The translations under genes and the position numbers were made by a program. Below, in pieces: positions 60,783 through 64,000 of a stretch of DNA of 64,000 nt. Origin of the DNA: Brienomyrus brachyistius (lineage: Eukaryota > Chordata > Actinopteri > Osteoglossiformes > Mormyridae); NCBI RefSeq assembly GCF_023856365.1, contig NW_026042839.1, forward strand, positions 24,888-88,887, read 5' to 3'. The notes under the pieces were generated by a model. The model did no database searches, had not been told where the DNA came from, and saw only the letters and a list, made by a program, of their open reading frames with translations. How positions within the stretch are numbered: position 1 is the stretch's first letter; each line of letters begins with the position of its first letter.

Positions 60783-63700
60783 TGCTACGGCTCTGTAAGA
60801 ACACTACCATGCTCTTTTGTGTGAGTGGGGTGGGGGGTGTTAAATAAGATGAAAATGACAATGGCTGTACTTTTGTTATGTCAGTTGTGTTTCTATAGTC
60901 ATTGTATCATATTCCACAAGCTTTTTATTCTACAAGATGTACAAGCCAGTCAGTGTATTCAGTGGGGTGTTCAGGAGTCATTAGGTTCTGAAAAATGTCT
61001 TGCATTTAAAACATAATGTACTTTTGAATACTTAAGTATTTTTAGATGCAAATACTCCAGTACTTTAACTGAAGTAAAAAATTAACTGAAAAACTTTGAG
61101 TATTATTTGACGAGGAGTATCTATACTTAACTCAAGTAGTGAAGTTGTGTACTTTGTCCACCTCTGTCCAAAAGTGACATACAGCTGTAAGCTGTTTGGG
61201 TTTGTTTGTCTGCTGAGTGCTTCTCTGCAGTGCTGCAGATGTTTCCACTGGTTAGATGCAGCTCAGGAAGACTGACCCACTGACTGCACTGTGCTGGACT
61301 CACTTTGCAAAGAGTAAAAACCACACAGACAGAACAATATCTGCTTCTTGTAAGACCCTGTTTCCTCTCTACCTCACCCAGGTCACGCTTTCAAGTATTC
61401 AGCCTAAGTTATTTTATCCAAACAAGCCACCATTATTATTCATGCAGCTGGACATTTGACTGGAGCACATGATTGCTACATATCACTACTGTACATGGAA
61501 CGGAATGTACAGTTTTCACAACAGAACTTTAGAAAAGCAAAATTCTCATCAGTCCACATCTCTAACCACCACACATCCTAGGGCTCCCATTTATAATGGT
61601 ACATTTTTGTTTTATTCACATTCTTTTTCATCACACAGATAAACACCATCCATTAATCTTACAGCATGTATCCTGGTCAGGGTGATGGGGACGACACCAC
61701 CTATATCGAGTGTGATTTAAGGCCAAGACCTTAAAAGGGAGAGTCAAGACTGAGGCTTGTTACAAGAGCAGTGGGGCACAAAACAACAAACAACATCATT
61801 ATGAATGTAAAAGAAATGGATGTATATATAAATATAGGGTAATAATAGAAACAAAAAATAAGAATATATTACATACAGAGGAATATTATAGGAATATTAA
61901 AATTAACTTATACACAATCCTTAACTTATACACAATCCTATTGCATGTAACATTATTGCTCATGTGCCAGATATTAGCCTCCCAAAGGAAGCTGCCACAC
62001 AGGGCATAATGCACTGGCTCAATGCAACACTGCACATCAGTGAATAAGGAGGAACAATATTGCAGATCAGCAGCAGATAGAAACTGTATCAGAAGACAGT
62101 GAACAGGGGAAAAGTTCAATGAGCAGAGTGCAGATTATAAAGCCTGACTGCTGTGGGGCCCAATGACCTGCGGTACCGTTCTGTCACACGCCGGGTGTCT
62201 GAGTCTCTTACTGAAGGAGCTGCCCTTACGGGCCTCCATAGTCTGCTGGGGGGTGTGAGAGGTGTCACATAAAATTGATGACAGCCTTGTTATCAGCCTG
62301 CTCTCATCCATCTACTCTACAGTGCCAAGGGACGCTCCTCCCTGATGATGAGAGGAGTCTAAGCATGTGGACATTTGGGATAATGTGAGTTCAGAACTGG
62401 ATGGTCAGCTGTACGACTTCCAGTCTGTAGGCAGACTCATCACCTTCAGTTATGATGGCAAACACAGTAGTATCACCTGCAAAATTCAGGATCTTCACTG
62501 GAGCAGCAGTGATTTGTGTAGAAATTGAAGAGAAGAGGGAGAGCACAGAGCCTGGAGGAGCTCAGTGCTGAGGGTCAGCGTGTCTGATGTGTGCTGTAAG
62601 CATACAGATGTCCTGCATTTGTGGAACATTTTGTTTGTGCTGCTGTTTATATGTGTTGTTGACGCTGCAGTCAGTAATTTTCCACTAGCAGTCTCACCTC
62701 TGCATTTTACAGGAAGACTGACCGACTGAGAGCAGGGTGTTTGTGTCTCTCTTCTCAGTGAGCGAAAACCACACAACCATCAGGTCCTCAGCTCAGGCCC
62801 ACTGCTTCACTAGAAAAACCACAAAGGGTATTTTTATCTAAAAGTGGGTGAGCAAGTGAGATGTTATTGACAGCATGAATTTGTCTACTAACATTTTAAA
62901 TTCAAACCTAAAAAGCAGTATGTCCAGGATGTCAGTAATTACATTTAGTCAGTATGAACAATTTGGGTGCAATAATATAGAATAATGTAGAATTTTGCAT
63001 AATTCAGTTAATACCAGTAAGATACCGATCATTAACACTATAAGGTCATGTTGCTGAATCTCATTGTTAAAGTTAAATGAATCTACGCATTTTTATACAC
63101 ACAAGACTGTGCTTAGTTCATCTTTCAGTCAAAATCACACAGTGAGGCAAATCTGACCATCTTAATTGTTTTTGCTTGTGTGGAATGGCATCCCATGCAG
63201 GCCTGTGCTCTGTGCTTCCTGGGACAGGTCCCACCCTCTCCAGACCCCGATGAGAATTAGTAGTCGCTGGATAAAAGATTGACAAAAGATAAAAATACAA
63301 AAGTCATTCTTGCTGTCTAACCTCTGATTACTGCATGACATTTCTGATTTCTGATAACTGATAAGTAGAAAATATGTTTAGTCTCTTGCTTGGTGGTAAG
63401 AAAAAAGGAGAACCACAAAGAGCACAGTCATTTTCAAGGTTATTTCTCACTGGTCAGTGTGAAAGGCTGCGTCATTAATATAACGCCGGGCTCAGCACAG
63501 TGACTGCACCTGCGCTGCACTGTAGAACACAAGCCAGGCTGCAGACCATCAGCCCTGAAAGTTAAAACAGGACTCGTATGTGTGTCATGTGGTGTTTAAT
63601 AAAAATTTACAGGACAGAACATAGTGGATTCAGTTTCCTTTGCTCTTACACTCCCAGTCCAAAGTGTGGCCACGACTGCTGTCAATGCATCTGTCTCTTT

Positions 63701-64000
63701 TTTCACCTTAATTTTTCACCTGTGTTATTCACCTTAATATCAAAAGGCTCCAAAGCAGTACAGTAATGCAGAACAAATATTGTAACTAACAAGGAAGTGG
63801 GGAGGTAATGGACAGAAGTGTTGGTTTTTGGTAACTCCACTCCTCTGACCTCCACTGTAATTTTAGGTTCCTTGGAACAATATTGTAAACCAGTCATCAC
63901 ACATCACACACATAAAGTCGACACCAACCTTAAGTTTGACACTCAGATAAGGTTAGTTGTCAAGTCAAGCTTTTTACAATTGAGGCAGTTGGCCAAAATA
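60783..64000. other. No gene recognised to window end
   Basis: Stretches near 61235-61330 and 62665-62785 share GGAAGACTGACC and AAACCACACA in the same order, suggesting a diverged duplication of about 100 bp. No Ig-domain exon or other coding region could be supported on either strand. 62130-62300 has the look of an old interspersed repeat. Confidence 0.4.

Noticed and set aside
60524..60861. Cys/Val-rich minus frames
   Set aside because: They are translations of the CA-rich microsatellite.
61127..61324. Possible further NITR exon right of the gene
   Set aside because: No Cys-Trp-YYC pattern or FGNGT motif in any frame.

Overview
The window is from a teleost fish genome. The main evidence is a novel immune-type receptor (NITR) gene, a family known only from bony fishes. 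It is supported by L2/Maui-like and CR1-like LINEs, hAT and Tc1/mariner elements, and a (GGAT)n-tailed SINE-like repeat with target-site duplications. I cannot name the species.

Left flank (1-2565): the tail of a SINE-like repeat, unannotated DNA, then a pair of ~290-bp direct repeats. The second is interrupted by a small inverted-repeat element that carries a tRNA-Glu(UUC)-like sequence. This flank looks like the source of much of the junction DNA in the array that follows.

Tandem array (2566-34688): seven copies of a 3,070-bp core separated by six ~1.76-1.80-kb junction blocks, with a period of 4,831-4,869 bp. Each core holds a decayed transposase-like gene (three exon fragments and a C-terminal coiled-coil piece) interrupted by a 309-bp hAT MITE. 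I found one base difference among the cores. Each junction block holds two inward-facing tRNA-like sequences and inverted arms. The plus-strand tRNA-like copy is intact in blocks 1-3 and cut through its B box in blocks 4-6. Amplification is recent and came after the gene had decayed. Contributions from assembly error cannot be excluded from sequence alone.

Repeat-rich middle (34689-48300): an L2-like LINE on plus, a CR1-like LINE on minus, two copies of one LTR-like family (one here, one at 49842), several SINE-like insertions, integrase fragments with a Tc1/mariner end between them, and an inverted duplication with arms of about 0.76-0.94 kb around 44978-47831.

Brachyury fragment (48310-50298): three exons encode the C-terminal transactivation part of a Brachyury/T (tbxt) protein in the right order and phase. 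No T-box exons are visible. The last exon has an in-frame stop and a 277-bp solo LTR with a 5-bp target duplication, so it is best read as a decayed tbxt paralogue fragment.

50299-55800: a decayed integrase-core gene on minus, GC-rich direct repeats, a perfect 36-bp-arm hairpin, a hAT MITE with an 8-bp duplication, a LINE scrap and a SINE.

NITR gene (55810-60087): six exons encode a leader, a V-type Ig domain, a second Ig domain, a transmembrane segment and a cytoplasmic tail with ITIM-like motifs. A 57-bp duplication at the end of the second Ig exon leaves a TAG in the first copy where the second copy has CAG. The exon has phase-1 boundaries on both sides, so skipping it would restore a membrane receptor with one Ig domain. 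The remaining 4 kb to the window end shows a CA-rich microsatellite and no gene I can support.
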